A stretch of DNA of 64,000 nt from Planococcus donghaensis. Its GTDB lineage: Bacteria; Bacillota; Bacilli; Bacillales_A; Planococcaceae. Each line of letters starts with the position of its first letter. The stretch's first letter is position 1. The translations under genes and the position numbers were made by a program. The stretch is taken from the NCBI RefSeq assembly GCF_001687665.2, contig NZ_CP016543.2, positions 1,736,001-1,800,000 of the forward strand, written 5' to 3'. The notes under the pieces are model-generated. The model was not told the origin of the DNA. It saw only the letters and a program-made list of their open reading frames with translations, and did not search any database. Of the stretch, positions 1-8,995 are shown in pieces.

Positions 1-91
1 TCATCTTTCTTCTTTCTACCCAATGCGGTCTAGTAGGCTTTCCGTTATACTTATGGATATCTTCACCATTCGTTTTAAGGGGGAAACATCA

Positions 92-1222
92 ATGATTATT
101 GGAATTCCGAAAGAAGTTAAAAATAACGAGAACCGAGTGGCAATTACGCCAGCCGGGGTCGATGCTTTTGTAAGAGCAGGTCATCAAGTAATCATCGAAA
201 CAGGGGCAGGTCTTGGATCTAGTTTTACAGACACTGATTATGTAGCGACAGGCGCTAAAATTGTTGAAACAGCTGCAGAAGCTTGGGCTGCTCAAATGGT
301 TATGAAAGTTAAAGAGCCTGTTTCTTCTGAATACCAATACTTCCGTCAAGATTTGTTGTTGTTCACTTACTTACACCTTGCAGCTGAACCTGCTTTAACA
401 CAAGCTCTTGTCGACAATAAAGTAACAGCAATTGCTTATGAAACTGTTTCAGTTAACCGTACTCTTCCATTATTAACGCCAATGAGCGAAGTAGCTGGAA
501 GAATGGCTTCACAAGTTGGGGCTCAATTTTTAGAGAAAATTTACGGCGGCAAAGGAGTTCTATTATCAGGTGTACCAGGTGTTCAACGCAGTAAAGTAAC
601 GATTATTGGCGGCGGAGTTGCCGGAACAAATGCAGCAAAAATGGCTATTGGTCTTGGCGCGCAAGTAACCATTATCGACTTGAGCCCAGAACGTCTTCGC
701 CAATTAGATGATATTTTTGGAAATGATGTGACGACATTGATTTCCAATCCATTTAATATCGCAGAAGCGGTCAAAGAATCTGATTTGGTTATTGGAGCGG
801 TCTTAATCCCCGGAGCAAAAGCACCTAAACTAGTAACTGAAGAAATGGTAAAAGCCATGAATCCTGGAACTGTCATTGTCGATATTGCGATCGATCAAGG
901 CGGCATTTTTGAAACGACTGACCGCATTACAACGCATGACAACCCAACTTACGTGAAACACGGTGTCGTTCACTATGCTGTTGCGAATATGCCTGGAGCT
1001 GTTCCGCGTACTTCAACAATTGCGTTAACTAACGTTACTGTAGGATATGCACTTCAAATGGCTAATAAAGGTGTTCATAAAGCTGTTGCAGAAAATCCAG
1101 CATTGATGTTGGGCGTTAACACAGCTAATGGGTATGTAACATATGAAGCTGTTGCAAAAGATCTTGGCTTTGAATTTATCACAGCTGATGCGGCTCTTGC
1201 ACAGTCAACATCGTCAATTTAA
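92..1222 (+). CDS. ald: Alanine dehydrogenase
   Basis: NAD-dependent reversible deamination of L-alanine to pyruvate and ammonia in the cytoplasm. The 376-residue product has the family length and opens with [20 protein letters not shown], which contains the substrate-binding Arg15. The lysine motif MKVKEP, the [10 protein letters not shown] histidine motif and a Rossmann loop GGGVAG near residue 172 follow. An in-frame ATG lies upstream at 23, but AAGGGGGA at 77-83 fits the ATG at 92 and the family N-terminus starts there. The gene is monocistronic and is closed by a hairpin directly after the stop. Only about 90 bases of upstream sequence are in the window, so its regulation cannot be read. 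Confidence 0.96.
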   Translation: MIIGIPKEVKNNENRVAITPAGVDAFVRAGHQVIIETGAGLGSSFTDTDYVATGAKIVETAAEAWAAQMVMKVKEPVSSEYQYFRQDLLLFTYLHLAAEPALTQALVDNKVTAIAYETVSVNRTLPLLTPMSEVAGRMASQVGAQFLEKIYGGKGVLLSGVPGVQRSKVTIIGGGVAGTNAAKMAIGLGAQVTIIDLSPERLRQLDDIFGNDVTTLISNPFNIAEAVKESDLVIGAVLIPGAKAPKLVTEEMVKAMNPGTVIVDIAIDQGGIFETTDRITTHDNPTYVKHGVVHYAVANMPGAVPRTSTIALTNVTVGYALQMANKGVHKAVAENPALMLGVNTANGYVTYEAVAKDLGFEFITADAALAQSTSSI

Positions 1223-1231
1223 TATCTATTC

Positions 1232-1270
1232 GACAGTCCTGCTCTTCCTAGAGCTGGGCTGTCTTTTTTA
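1232..1270 (+). terminator. Terminator of ald
   Basis: The arms GACAGTCCTGCTC and GAGCTGGGCTGTC pair with few wobbles around a 6-base loop and are followed by TTTTTT. It starts 10 bases after the ald stop. Confidence 0.85.
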
Positions 1271-1338
1271 TATTCTGCTAATTACGTATTGCTGTACATC
1301 CAGATTGGCTTATTTTATATTTAAAAAAGGTGATGACA

Positions 1339-2106
1339 TTGAAAGTGAAATTTTATGAGAACAATACTAATTTTGTATCTGGCATAACGTTAAAAGAGTT
1401 AACTGCTCCTGAAGAGAATAACATGGCTTTGCATGCTTGCAAAAACCCAGAGGCGATTTTATCAAATCGAAAAAGTTTAGCGGAATTTCTAGACGTTTCT
1501 CTGGATGATTTTATTTGTACGCAACAAACTCATAGTGCGAACTTCCGACGCGTCAATAGACATCATAAAGGAAGCGGCGCATATACAGTTGAAACCGCCA
1601 TTTCTGATACGGATGCTTTGTATACTTTCGATTCTGGAATTGTATTGTGCAGCTTTGTGGCCGATTGTGCTCCTGTTATTATTCACGATAAAACAACGGG
1701 ATTAATTGGTGTGATTCATTCCGGATGGCAAGGCACTGTTAAAGAAATTACGCTTGAATTTTTAAAGCACATCATTTCCATAGAACAATGCAATCCTACC
1801 GATATAGAGATTCAAATCGGCGCATCTATTAGCCAACAACAGTTTGAAGTTGATCAAGATGTTTATTTAAAGTTTGAAGCTTTAGGATACGCTAATGAAT
1901 TTATGTATTTTAATTCGGCTACGAATAAATATCATATCGACAACCAAGCTACTGTAAAAAAACAATGCGAACTTGCTGGAATTCCTTCAAGTCAGATTCT
2001 CGTTGATTCTACATGTACGTTTTTAAATTCCGATGGATTTTCTTACCGTCAAGATCGTAAATGTGGCAGGCATTTAATATTTGCTATGAACAAAAATACG
2101 CAATAG
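1339..2106 (+). CDS. PgeF/YlmD-like (laccase-domain, DUF152) multicopper oxidoreductase
   Basis: Member of the polyphenol oxidase / peptidoglycan editing factor PgeF family. The metal-site motifs are present in order: the QTHSANF histidine, the ADCAPVII cysteine and the IHSGWQGT histidine. A C-terminal SYRQDRKCGRH resembles the family's closing SYRRD-TGR motif. By family knowledge it may remove wrongly incorporated L-Ser from peptidoglycan precursors or oxidise phenolics or purine nucleosides. It stands alone between two terminators and not beside ylmE/sepF, so it may be a paralogue of the cell-division copy. GTG at 1330 and ATG at 1333 lie inside AAAAGGTGAT, which is instead the ribosome site for TTG at 1339 (spacing about 5), giving MKVKFYENN. 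Confidence 0.85.
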   Translation: MKVKFYENNTNFVSGITLKELTAPEENNMALHACKNPEAILSNRKSLAEFLDVSLDDFICTQQTHSANFRRVNRHHKGSGAYTVETAISDTDALYTFDSGIVLCSFVADCAPVIIHDKTTGLIGVIHSGWQGTVKEITLEFLKHIISIEQCNPTDIEIQIGASISQQQFEVDQDVYLKFEALGYANEFMYFNSATNKYHIDNQATVKKQCELAGIPSSQILVDSTCTFLNSDGFSYRQDRKCGRHLIFAMNKNTQ

Positions 2107-2118
2107 TTTTCTTAAACA

Positions 2119-2153
2119 AAAAGCATTCCTTCAATTTTGAAGGAATGCTTTTT
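2119..2153 (+). terminator. Terminator of the pgeF-like gene
   Basis: AAAGCATTCCTTCAA pairs with its complement TTGAAGGAATGCTTT across a short loop, with T-rich sequence after. It could act in both directions. Confidence 0.85.
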
Positions 2154-2173
2154 TAAAAAAACTAATATTCAAA

Positions 2174-2335
2174 TTACATTATGGTTTTTACTACCCTTAT
2201 TTTAATAAAAAATGAGATTAGAAAAGCAATAGATACTAGTACGATAAAAACATAAAACACTGGTTCATAACTGTTGGTACGCTCACGAATTTGCGATACA
2301 ATGGCAAGTCCGACAATGCCGCCTATTTGCAAGAG
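2174..2335 (-). pseudogene. C-terminal remnant of an MFS transporter
   Basis: On the minus strand an open stretch of 53 codons ends at a TAA (2174-2176). It reads LLQIGGIVGLAIVSQ, then RERTNSYEPVFYVF, then a hydrophobic helix ending in FFIKIRVVKTIM. This is the layout of the last two membrane helices of an OFA-type MFS carrier: compare AGPLFAAYMKDKTGSYEG in the intact gene at 6693-7973. It has no start and no upstream domain. Its 5' edge coincides with the GC-rich repeat starting at about 2336, so that repeat, or a deletion ending at it, removed the rest. Confidence 0.65.
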
Positions 2336-2470
2336 CCTATTTCTGCTCTCACAGGAATGCTCCAGCGGGAACAGCGCGAGCCGAAGACCCTGGAGCGAAC
2401 GCAGTGAGTGAAGCGGCTGAGGCCGTGTCCGCGGAAAGCGTCCGTCGAAATGGACATCAGCCCTTTCTTT
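2336..2470. repeat. GC-rich dispersed intergenic repeat
   Basis: Clearly richer in GC than its surroundings and without a credible ORF. It contains GTCCGCGGAAAGCGTCCG (2427-2444), which recurs exactly at 15214-15231 inside another repeat. It separates the MFS remnant from moaA. It probably belongs to a genome-wide repeat family. Confidence 0.65.
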
Positions 2471-2477
2471 AGTAGAC

Positions 2478-2500
2478 GAAAAGGGACTGCCCCTTTTATT
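2478..2500 (-). terminator. Possible terminator after moaA
   Basis: AAAAGGG and CCCTTTT pair around a short loop just beyond the moaA stop. The tract that follows on the minus strand is not T-rich, so this is a weak call. Confidence 0.4.
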
Positions 2501-2505
2501 ATAGG

Positions 2506-3522
2506 CTAGCCGCCAATATACGACATACCAATTTTGTTGCGATTTTTCGCTGTTAATTCGGTGCGTTCATCAGAATACCGATCGTCTCTACGTTCCCAAA
2601 CAGCCGAAATTCTCTCGAACAATTCCTCGTCACCTAACCCACTGCGAATCAGTTCACGAATATCAAAATGCCCTGTGGCGAATAGACATGTATAAAATTT
2701 GCCGTCTGACGATAAACGCGCACGTGTACAAGAAGAACAAAAAGACTCAGATACGGATGTGATAAAACCGACTTGAGCTTCCCCTTCTTCAAACCGATAA
2801 CGTTTCGCTACTTCTCCGTAATAATCTTTATCTACTGGCTCTAGTTGATAAACAGATTGTAACTTCTCTAAAATTTGCTTTTTGGTCACTACTTTTTTAA
2901 AGCTCCAACCGTTATCGTTTCCAACATCCATAAATTCGATAAACCGTAACGTAATGCCACGTTCTTTAAAATACGCCGTCATCGGCAAAATCTCATGTTC
3001 GTTGACATCTTTTTGAACGACCATATTGACTTTAATCTCAAATCCGATTTGTTGAGCAAAATCAATTTGTTTTAAAATATGGGAAGGATCAATTCCTCTG
3101 CCATTCAGTTGCCCGAATAATTCTGGGTCCAAAGCGTCTAAGCTAATATTCAAGCGGCGAAGTCCTGCATCATATAACGCTTGCGCTTGATTTCCAAGCA
3201 ACAAACCATTGGTCGTCAAGCCGATATCTTCTACCCCTTCAACTGAAAGAATTTTTTCAACTAATTCAGGCAACCCTCTGCGCATTAACGGTTCTCCACC
3301 AGTTAGCCGAATTTTTTTGACGCCCATTGCTACAAAAACTTTTGTTAAGCGATGGATTTCTTCAAAGGACAATAATTCCTGCTTTGGCAAAAATGCATAA
3401 TCATCCCCGAATACTTCTTTTGGCATGCAATAAGAGCAACGGAAATTACAGCGATCAGTAACCGATATTCGCAAATCCCGTATCGGACGTTGGAATTGGT
3501 CCTGTACTGGGTTTATAGCCAT
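2506..3522 (-). CDS. moaA: GTP 3',8-cyclase MoaA
   Basis: Radical-SAM enzyme for the first step of molybdenum cofactor synthesis, GTP to 3',8-cyclo-GTP, acting with MoaC. The N-terminal cluster motif is CNFRCSYC, followed by the SAM-binding [12 protein letters not shown]. The second cluster is carried by [14 protein letters not shown] and a downstream cysteine (YTCLFA). The protein ends in the double glycine needed for activity (GMSYIGG). An upstream ATG at 3546 exists, but AAAGGAG eight bases before the ATG at 3522 makes MAINPVQDQ the start; 338 residues is normal. It is the last gene of the moeA operon. No moaC is in the window, so that step must be encoded elsewhere. Confidence 0.95.
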   Translation of the reverse strand: MAINPVQDQFQRPIRDLRISVTDRCNFRCSYCMPKEVFGDDYAFLPKQELLSFEEIHRLTKVFVAMGVKKIRLTGGEPLMRRGLPELVEKILSVEGVEDIGLTTNGLLLGNQAQALYDAGLRRLNISLDALDPELFGQLNGRGIDPSHILKQIDFAQQIGFEIKVNMVVQKDVNEHEILPMTAYFKERGITLRFIEFMDVGNDNGWSFKKVVTKKQILEKLQSVYQLEPVDKDYYGEVAKRYRFEEGEAQVGFITSVSESFCSSCTRARLSSDGKFYTCLFATGHFDIRELIRSGLGDEELFERISAVWERRDDRYSDERTELTAKNRNKIGMSYIGG

Positions 3523-3538
3523 CCTGCCATCTCCTTTT

Positions 3539-4096
3539 TTAATCATCCGGGTGATTTAGATTACGGAAAACAAGTTGATCTTCATGGATAGCTGATGCAT
3601 CAATCCATCTAGTTGTGACTTTCTCCATAAACTTCATAACTCGCAATTGTCCGTTTTCCAGTTCATTTTTCAACTGATTTTTAATGTGACCATCCCAAAT
3701 GCTAAATAAGGGAATTTTTTCGGCGTGGTTCAAAACAGCTGTTATATCAGTAGACGTATCTGCTAAAGCAAGAAGTTTTTTTGTTTCTACTGGTCCGATA
3801 AAAGGCATATCACATGGCAACACTACGTATTTTTCTGCCTGTATAGCAGCCATACCTGAGTAAATTCCAGCTAGCGGACCTTTTCCTTTGATCCATTCTT
3901 CATCTGTAATGACGTCATAGTTTGACGGAAAACGCGATACCAATTCTGGTCTGGATACAATAACAATGCGATCACACACTCCAGCTAATGCGCGGTATGC
4001 ACATTCGTAAAAATACTCTCCTTTTATTTTAGCGAATGCTTTAGGGGAGCCGAACCGTCGAGACAAGCCGCCTGCGAGTAATATTCCGACAGTCAA
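3539..4096 (-). CDS. mobA: Molybdenum cofactor guanylyltransferase MobA
   Basis: Attaches GMP to Mo-molybdopterin, giving the guanine dinucleotide form used by DMSO-reductase-family enzymes such as the formate dehydrogenase encoded nearby. The N-terminus shows the nucleotidyltransferase signature [11 protein letters not shown] followed by the lysine of SPKAFAKI, and VLPCDMPF is the metal-binding aspartate region. About 185 residues, the usual size. A GTG at 4102 overlaps the moaD stop as GTGA, but GGAGGGTGA is better placed for the TTG at 4096; either start is possible. Its end is 16 bases from the moaA start. Confidence 0.93.
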   Translation of the reverse strand: MTVGILLAGGLSRRFGSPKAFAKIKGEYFYECAYRALAGVCDRIVIVSRPELVSRFPSNYDVITDEEWIKGKGPLAGIYSGMAAIQAEKYVVLPCDMPFIGPVETKKLLALADTSTDITAVLNHAEKIPLFSIWDGHIKNQLKNELENGQLRVMKFMEKVTTRWIDASAIHEDQLVFRNLNHPDD

Positions 4097-4098
4097 AG

Positions 4099-4332
4099 TC
4101 ACCCTCCGCTTACCGGCGGGATAAAAGCGACAACATCTCCAGGCGCTAACACATCTGTTGGCAACGCATATTCTTCGTTCACAGCTAAACGGGCTGCACC
4201 ACTGAGAAATTCCGGGTATTTCTCAGTCGCCCATTGCCATAATTCTTCAACCGTTTTTCCTGCCATGTCCACTTGTTCTTCAGAGGTACCGGTTTGTTCT
4301 TTAAGTCCGGCAAAATATCGTAAGCTGATCAT
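4099..4332 (-). CDS. moaD: Molybdopterin synthase small subunit MoaD
   Basis: Ubiquitin-fold sulfur carrier of molybdopterin synthase. The 77-residue product MISLRYFAGLKEQTG ends in FIPPVSGG, whose terminal Gly-Gly becomes the thiocarboxylate. A longer in-frame start exists inside moaE, but the ATG at 4332 overlaps the moaE stop (ATGA) and has AAGGGG seven bases upstream. It is translationally coupled to moaE, its partner in the complex. Confidence 0.93.
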   Translation of the reverse strand: MISLRYFAGLKEQTGTSEEQVDMAGKTVEELWQWATEKYPEFLSGAARLAVNEEYALPTDVLAPGDVVAFIPPVSGG

Positions 4333-4769
4333 ACTGATTCCCCTTCTGGTTTTTTCTTTTGGTCGCCAATCCACTCTTCTCCGTCTTCCCAAATTTCTTT
4401 TTTCCAAATTGGCACAATTTCTTTAATTCGTTCAATGGCATATTCATTTGCTTCATATGCCGATTTTCTATGAGGAGATGAAACTGCGATTACTACCGCA
4501 ATGTCACTTATTTGTAACTCGCCAATGCGATGGGCTATTGCCACTTTTGTTCCTTCCCAACGCTGCTCTATTTCCTCGCCAATCTGAGCTAGTTTTTTCT
4601 CAGCCATAGGTACATAAGCATCGTATGATAAATACATGGTCCGCACACCTTTTGTCCACTCACGAACATGTCCTGTAAACAAAGTAACTGCTCCTGCTTC
4701 TGGTCGTAAAACAAAATCTGCATAAAGTTGAGGATTGATATGGGTTGTTACGATTTCAAACGCTTTCAT
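4329..4769 (-). CDS. moaE: Molybdopterin synthase catalytic subunit MoaE
   Basis: Converts cyclic pyranopterin monophosphate to molybdopterin with sulfur from MoaD. The family core is visible: HRIGELQISDIAVVIAVSS, PHRKSAYEANEYAI and the catalytic lysine segment PIWKKEIWEDG. 146 residues. The ATG at 4769 (MKAFEIVTT) fits GGATGGTGAT better than the ATG 12 bases earlier. It overlaps the end of mobB by 14 bases and moaD by 4. Confidence 0.94.
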   Translation of the reverse strand: MKAFEIVTTHINPQLYADFVLRPEAGAVTLFTGHVREWTKGVRTMYLSYDAYVPMAEKKLAQIGEEIEQRWEGTKVAIAHRIGELQISDIAVVIAVSSPHRKSAYEANEYAIERIKEIVPIWKKEIWEDGEEWIGDQKKKPEGESV

Positions 4770-5268
4770 GACTATCACCATCCATCCAATTGATAAACCA
4801 ATTCGCTAATTGCTTACTGTCATTTTGCAGAATCATACGCACATTGTCCAGTTCTACTACTTTTGGAGAAACCACTAATTGAATATGTTCGAGCTTTTGA
4901 AGTGTTATCCAATCATCTTCAGAATGGAGTAAAACGATTTTTTCATACTGTGCTTCTTTAAAACCCTCTACTAAAATAAAATCGGGATTTTCATGTCCAG
5001 CAAGTGCAATTAAATCTTCTAAAGTCGCATCCTCACTGCGCTGATGCATTTGAATAACTCCATTACCGTAAGCAATCGAACATTCTGCGCCTTGATCAAA
5101 ATGTTGCATGCTATCCGTGTTAGCGTCAGGCATATTGAGTGCACCGCCATGCCCGTGATGCTTGATTGTAGAGATAATTTTCCCTCTACTTTTTGCAAGT
5201 TTAAGCAATTGCAAAGTTACTGTTGTTTTGCCGCTATTTTTATACCCCACTATTTGCAATACTTTCAC
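4756..5268 (-). CDS. mobB: Molybdopterin-guanine dinucleotide biosynthesis adaptor MobB
   Basis: P-loop GTP-binding protein that assists MobA in forming the guanine dinucleotide cofactor. The Walker A motif GYKNSGKTT lies near residue 10 and is followed by STIKHHGHGG, typical of MobB. About 170 residues. Of two in-frame GTG codons, the one at 5268 follows AGGTGG by 5 bases and overlaps the moeA stop as GTGA; the GTG at 5277 lies within the ribosome site. Third-party binding partners are not encoded here beyond the rest of the operon. Confidence 0.92.
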   Translation of the reverse strand: MKVLQIVGYKNSGKTTVTLQLLKLAKSRGKIISTIKHHGHGGALNMPDANTDSMQHFDQGAECSIAYGNGVIQMHQRSEDATLEDLIALAGHENPDFILVEGFKEAQYEKIVLLHSEDDWITLQKLEHIQLVVSPKVVELDNVRMILQNDSKQLANWFINWMDGDSHESV

Positions 5269-6509
5269 AGTTGCCACCTAGCCGCCCCTTCTTCTGAACC
5301 GAGGAGTAAAACGTCCACAGTATCTCCTGCTTCGTAGCCTCGCGAACCGCCCGGCAAGACAATTAAGGCATTGCCACGCGCGATAGAAGACACCGCATTG
5401 GATTTGTTGAAGCCGGCCGGCGACACCATTTGTCCATCATAAATGGCTCGAACAAATCGAGTAAACGGATTGGCTTTTGTAAAATCTTCTCCAAGTGTGG
5501 CTGTAGTATGTGGCATATATAATTTTTGAGCACCCATCATGTTTAAAAGTGCGGGACGGACAAACAATTCAAATCCTGTAAAACAAGCAGATGGATTGCC
5601 TGATAAGCCGAATAAATACCGACCATTTGCCACTGCGACTGTTGTTACACTGCCTGGACGCATGGCGACTTTATTAAACAATACTTGTGCACCAAGTTTT
5701 TCGTAAATAGCTGGAAGAAAATCAAAATCTCCGACAGAAACACCGCCTGTCGTAATTAGACAATCCGTTTCTTCAGCCGCTTTTTTTACGACCCGATAAC
5801 TTTCATCTAAATTATCAACGGACATGCCATACATTTCACAAGTTAAGCCCATCCGCTTTAACTGAGCTACAATCATTGGGCCATTGCTATTGCGGATTTT
5901 GCCCGGCACTAAATCATCTTCAACTGATAACAATTCGGTCCCTGTAGAAAGAATACCCACTACGGGCTTTTTCGCTACAAGAACTTGTGAATAACCAAAA
6001 GTTGCGAGCAATGCCACAGTTCCTGGGTTGATAAAACTTCCACTGTCGATTACGATTTCATCTTTCTGAAGATCCTCACCTTGCAAAGAAACGTTTTCTA
6101 GAGGTAGAAATGGTTTTCGAATGGTAATGCCGTCCTCCACTTCTTTTGTTTGTTCAAACATCACAACCGCATCTGCCCCCTTAGGAAGCTGTGCTCCTGT
6201 CATAATACGTATAGCCTCAAATGCTTCCAGTTTTTTTACTGAAACTTCTCCTGCTCCTATATGATCAATGACTTTAAATGCAATCCGGTTGTCACCCGAT
6301 GCCCCTTCAGAATCTATGGAACGAATAGCAAACCCATCATAAGGTGAACGGTCGAAAGGCGGCACATCGCTCGAAGCAACAATCGGTTCTGCTAGAATAC
6401 GACCATAACTTTCTTCTAAATTCACTGTTTCAGCACCACTTGGTACAGCCTGTTCTACTACTTTCTTTACCGCTTCTGCAACAGCTAGCGGCGTCCGTTT
6501 TTCGACCAT
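5265..6509 (-). CDS. moeA: Molybdopterin molybdenumtransferase MoeA
   Basis: Inserts molybdate into adenylated molybdopterin. The 414-residue protein has the full MoeA layout: domain I motif DVPPFDRSPYDGFAIR, MTGAQLPKGADAVV, the MoCF-binding domain with GILSTGTEL, GKIRNSNGPM and TTGGVSVGDFDF, GLSGNPSACF, and the beta C-terminal domain. It is the first gene of the leftward cofactor operon; GAGGAG precedes its ATG by about 10 bases. No Moco riboswitch is recognisable in the roughly 140 bases upstream. Confidence 0.95.
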   Translation of the reverse strand: MVEKRTPLAVAEAVKKVVEQAVPSGAETVNLEESYGRILAEPIVASSDVPPFDRSPYDGFAIRSIDSEGASGDNRIAFKVIDHIGAGEVSVKKLEAFEAIRIMTGAQLPKGADAVVMFEQTKEVEDGITIRKPFLPLENVSLQGEDLQKDEIVIDSGSFINPGTVALLATFGYSQVLVAKKPVVGILSTGTELLSVEDDLVPGKIRNSNGPMIVAQLKRMGLTCEMYGMSVDNLDESYRVVKKAAEETDCLITTGGVSVGDFDFLPAIYEKLGAQVLFNKVAMRPGSVTTVAVANGRYLFGLSGNPSACFTGFELFVRPALLNMMGAQKLYMPHTTATLGEDFTKANPFTRFVRAIYDGQMVSPAGFNKSNAVSSIARGNALIVLPGGSRGYEAGDTVDVLLLGSEEGAARWQL

Positions 6510-6653
6510 TTTACTTCAGCTCCTCTAAAGAAAACTATGTTTCTATTGTGTTTTACTGATTATGTATTTTCTGCATTTTTGTAAATTTCTTATCGTACTA
6601 AACTTATACAAACAGCTAATGCCTGTCAAACAAGCATTTTCCGATAAAAGAAA

Positions 6654-6686
6654 AAACCTTGAAAATTGAACCTTTCAAGGTTTTCC
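6654..6686 (-). terminator. Terminator of the OFA-type MFS gene
   Basis: AACCTTGAAA pairs with TTTCAAGGTT, and on the minus strand the hairpin runs into TTTTTTCTTTT. It separates the transporter from the moeA operon, so moeA probably has its own promoter in 6510-6650. Confidence 0.8.
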
Positions 6687-6692
6687 GTTTAC

Positions 6693-7973
6693 TCAGTCAC
6701 TAACAACTTCCGCATTAGCAGGTATTGCCTCTGCGTTTTTAGCTCGAAGTCTACGAATATCAAGGCGAATTACAAGAGATATCACAAGCGCGACAACAAA
6801 CAGACCTGCAAAGAACATCAGACTGCCTTCATAACTTCCTGTTTTGTCTTTCATGTAAGCTGCAAATAATGGTCCTGCAAGGCCAGCTGCGGCCCAAGCT
6901 GTCAAAATATATCCATGAATCGCACCAAGCTGTTTTGTGCCGAATATATCAGCAATATACGCTGGAATCGATGCAAATCCGCCACCATAGCAAGTGTAAA
7001 TGATTGCTAGCATAATTTGGAAGAATATCGCATTTGTTGTAAATGGCAAGAATGCAAAAAGCACAATTTGAATAGCAAAAAATGCCGTATACGTATTTGG
7101 GCGGCCAATATAATCAGAAATTGTAGCCCAACCAAGGCGGCCAAGACCATTGAAAATACCAAGAACCCCAACTAATGCTGCTGCTTGGACGGTCGTCATC
7201 CCGATGCTGTCAATTGCCATTGGTTTGGCAGCTGATAAAATCGCGATCCCGCATGTCACGTTAATAAATAACATAACCCATAAATAATAAAATCGTTTTG
7301 TTTTAATTGCTTGATTCGCAGTTAGTTGTGACAAATCAACTTTTCGTTCCGCTTTTCCGCTATTAAGTTTTTCTTCAAATCCAGCTGGTGACCATCCTTC
7401 TGGTGGTTTTTCGAGATATAACGACGATAACAACATGATGAGTAAATAAGCAGCCCCTAAAATATAAAAGGTTTGTTCTACTCCTACAGTTGTAATGAGT
7501 TGCTCCATAATCGGACTGCTAATCGCAGCTGCAAACCCAAAGCCCATAATCGCAAGTCCCGTAGCTAGACCGCGACGGTCAGGAAACCATTTCACCAGTG
7601 TTGAAACCGGGGCAATATAACCGATACCTAATCCAATTCCGCCAAGCGCTCCATAAAATACATACAGTAGCGGCAATGAGGAAGCGCTTACAGCAAAACC
7701 TGACCCAATAATTCCAGTACCAAAAAACATAGCTGCAACTAGTCCCGCTTTACGAGGACCATATTTTTCAACAAAACTCCCAAAAAAAGCAGCAGATAAC
7801 CCCAAAAACAAGATGGCAATACTAAATGTCAATTGCACTTGACTCGTTGTCCAGCCAAATTGATCGATTAAAGGATTTGTGAAATTGCTCCATGCATAAA
7901 CTGACCCGATCGATATATGAATCCCCACTGCAGATAATGCAATCAACCATCTGTTTTTCGGTTTCTTTTTCAT
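6693..7973 (-). CDS. OFA-family MFS transporter (oxalate/formate antiporter type)
   Basis: Twelve-helix major facilitator of the oxalate:formate antiporter family. The opening WLIALSAVGIHISIGSVYAW and the loop FVEKYGPRKAG are characteristic, as is the second half with DYIGRPNTY. 426 residues. Substrate cannot be read from sequence. Its position between the molybdenum cofactor operon, fdhD and formate dehydrogenase makes formate or oxalate the natural guess, which is inference. The start has GGAGGTC upstream and a sigma-A-type promoter at 7999-8026. Confidence 0.85.
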   Translation of the reverse strand: MKKKPKNRWLIALSAVGIHISIGSVYAWSNFTNPLIDQFGWTTSQVQLTFSIAILFLGLSAAFFGSFVEKYGPRKAGLVAAMFFGTGIIGSGFAVSASSLPLLYVFYGALGGIGLGIGYIAPVSTLVKWFPDRRGLATGLAIMGFGFAAAISSPIMEQLITTVGVEQTFYILGAAYLLIMLLSSLYLEKPPEGWSPAGFEEKLNSGKAERKVDLSQLTANQAIKTKRFYYLWVMLFINVTCGIAILSAAKPMAIDSIGMTTVQAAALVGVLGIFNGLGRLGWATISDYIGRPNTYTAFFAIQIVLFAFLPFTTNAIFFQIMLAIIYTCYGGGFASIPAYIADIFGTKQLGAIHGYILTAWAAAGLAGPLFAAYMKDKTGSYEGSLMFFAGLFVVALVISLVIRLDIRRLRAKNAEAIPANAEVVSD

Positions 7974-7998
7974 TTTCTTTGACCTCCTGATGAAATTG

Positions 7999-8026
7999 TT
8001 TATAACTATATAAAATGATTTTTCAA
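7999..8026 (-). promoter_or_regulatory. Sigma-A-type promoter of the OFA MFS gene
   Basis: On the minus strand TTGAAA (8026-8021), a 16-base spacer, then TATAAA (8004-7999), 26 bases before the start codon. Confidence 0.55.
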
Positions 8027-8071
8027 AAGAAACATCATTAGTTTTCCTTAGTGACGAGGGGAATTTTCAAA

Positions 8072-8096
8072 GAAAAAAAGCTGTATAACTACAGCT
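8072..8096 (-). terminator. Terminator of the fdhD operon
   Basis: AGCTGTA and TACAGCT around a 4-base loop, followed on the minus strand by TTTTTTTC. It lies 90 bases downstream of fdhD. Confidence 0.75.
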
Positions 8097-8185
8097 AACC
8101 TTTTATTTGTACGTGTGATTAATTTTTGAATAATAAGACGATTAGAATCATAGCATCCTTCTTTTTATTTGTCACCAGATTTTTT

Positions 8186-8995
8186 TCAAAAAACTTCTTT
8201 CGGTTTTTCACCAACAATTCGTTCAGGATGTGTATACAAGTTAAATGAATTCCCACGGATAAAACCAATTGCTGTAATCCCTAAGTCTTCAGCTAATGTT
8301 AAAGCTAGTTCTGTTGGTGCAGATTTTGACAGCACAATTTCGCAACCGATTTTTGCTACTTTCATCAAAATCTCTGAAGAAATTCGTCCGCTAAAAACGA
8401 TCACTTTGTCGCGAATGTCAATATCATTCATTAAGCAATACCCATATATTTTGTCCAGTGCGTTATGTCTCCCAATATCCATCCGAGAAACGATGATGCC
8501 ATTCGCATCGCAAAGTGCCGCATTATGCACGCCACCTGTTTGCTTAAACATTTCTGCTGACTCACCCATCTCTTTCATAAGTTGAAAACAGTTTTCTGGT
8601 GTTAATGTTACCCGGACTTCGGTCATTTTTTTCGCAATCATCGCATCATGTGCAAAAACAAATCCTTGACGACTCATTCCGCAGCAAGAACTAATAAATC
8701 GCTTGTTCTGTAATTGCTCAAAAAACGGGTACACTTTTTTAGCAGTGATGTGCACGGTGCCTGTTTTTTCTTCTACTCGAATGTCTTGGATGTCTTTAAA
8801 ATTAGGGATGATTCGCTCAGAAACTAAAAACCCTATAGCCATCTCTTCCATTTTGTCGGGAGAACAAACAATTGTGATAAATTCTTTGCCATTTATTTTG
8901 ATGGTGGCCGGCTGCTCAACAACGACACGATCTTCTTTTTCGATAAAAGCACCTTTTTCAAAGCGAATGATTTTACGTACTTTATCTTGTTTCAT
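8186..8995 (-). CDS. fdhD: Formate dehydrogenase accessory sulfurtransferase FdhD
   Basis: Transfers sulfur to the bis-MGD cofactor so that formate dehydrogenase is active. 269 residues with the family core: the cysteine loop SSCCGMS near residue 110, TGGVHNAAL, the cofactor-binding stretch RMDIGRHNALDKIYG, FSGRISSEI and the ending TAIGFIRGNSFNLYTHPERI. AGGAGAG is seven bases before the ATG. It is translationally coupled to the DUF2294 gene, whose 3' end overlaps it by 14 bases, and is divergent from the dehydrogenase it serves. Confidence 0.95.
   Translation of the reverse strand: MKQDKVRKIIRFEKGAFIEKEDRVVVEQPATIKINGKEFITIVCSPDKMEEMAIGFLVSERIIPNFKDIQDIRVEEKTGTVHITAKKVYPFFEQLQNKRFISSCCGMSRQGFVFAHDAMIAKKMTEVRVTLTPENCFQLMKEMGESAEMFKQTGGVHNAALCDANGIIVSRMDIGRHNALDKIYGYCLMNDIDIRDKVIVFSGRISSEILMKVAKIGCEIVLSKSAPTELALTLAEDLGITAIGFIRGNSFNLYTHPERIVGEKPKEVF

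Noticed and set aside
1330..1341. GTG/ATG starts for the pgeF-like gene
   Set aside because: Both lie inside the ribosome site AAAAGGTGAT; the TTG at 1339 has correct spacing.
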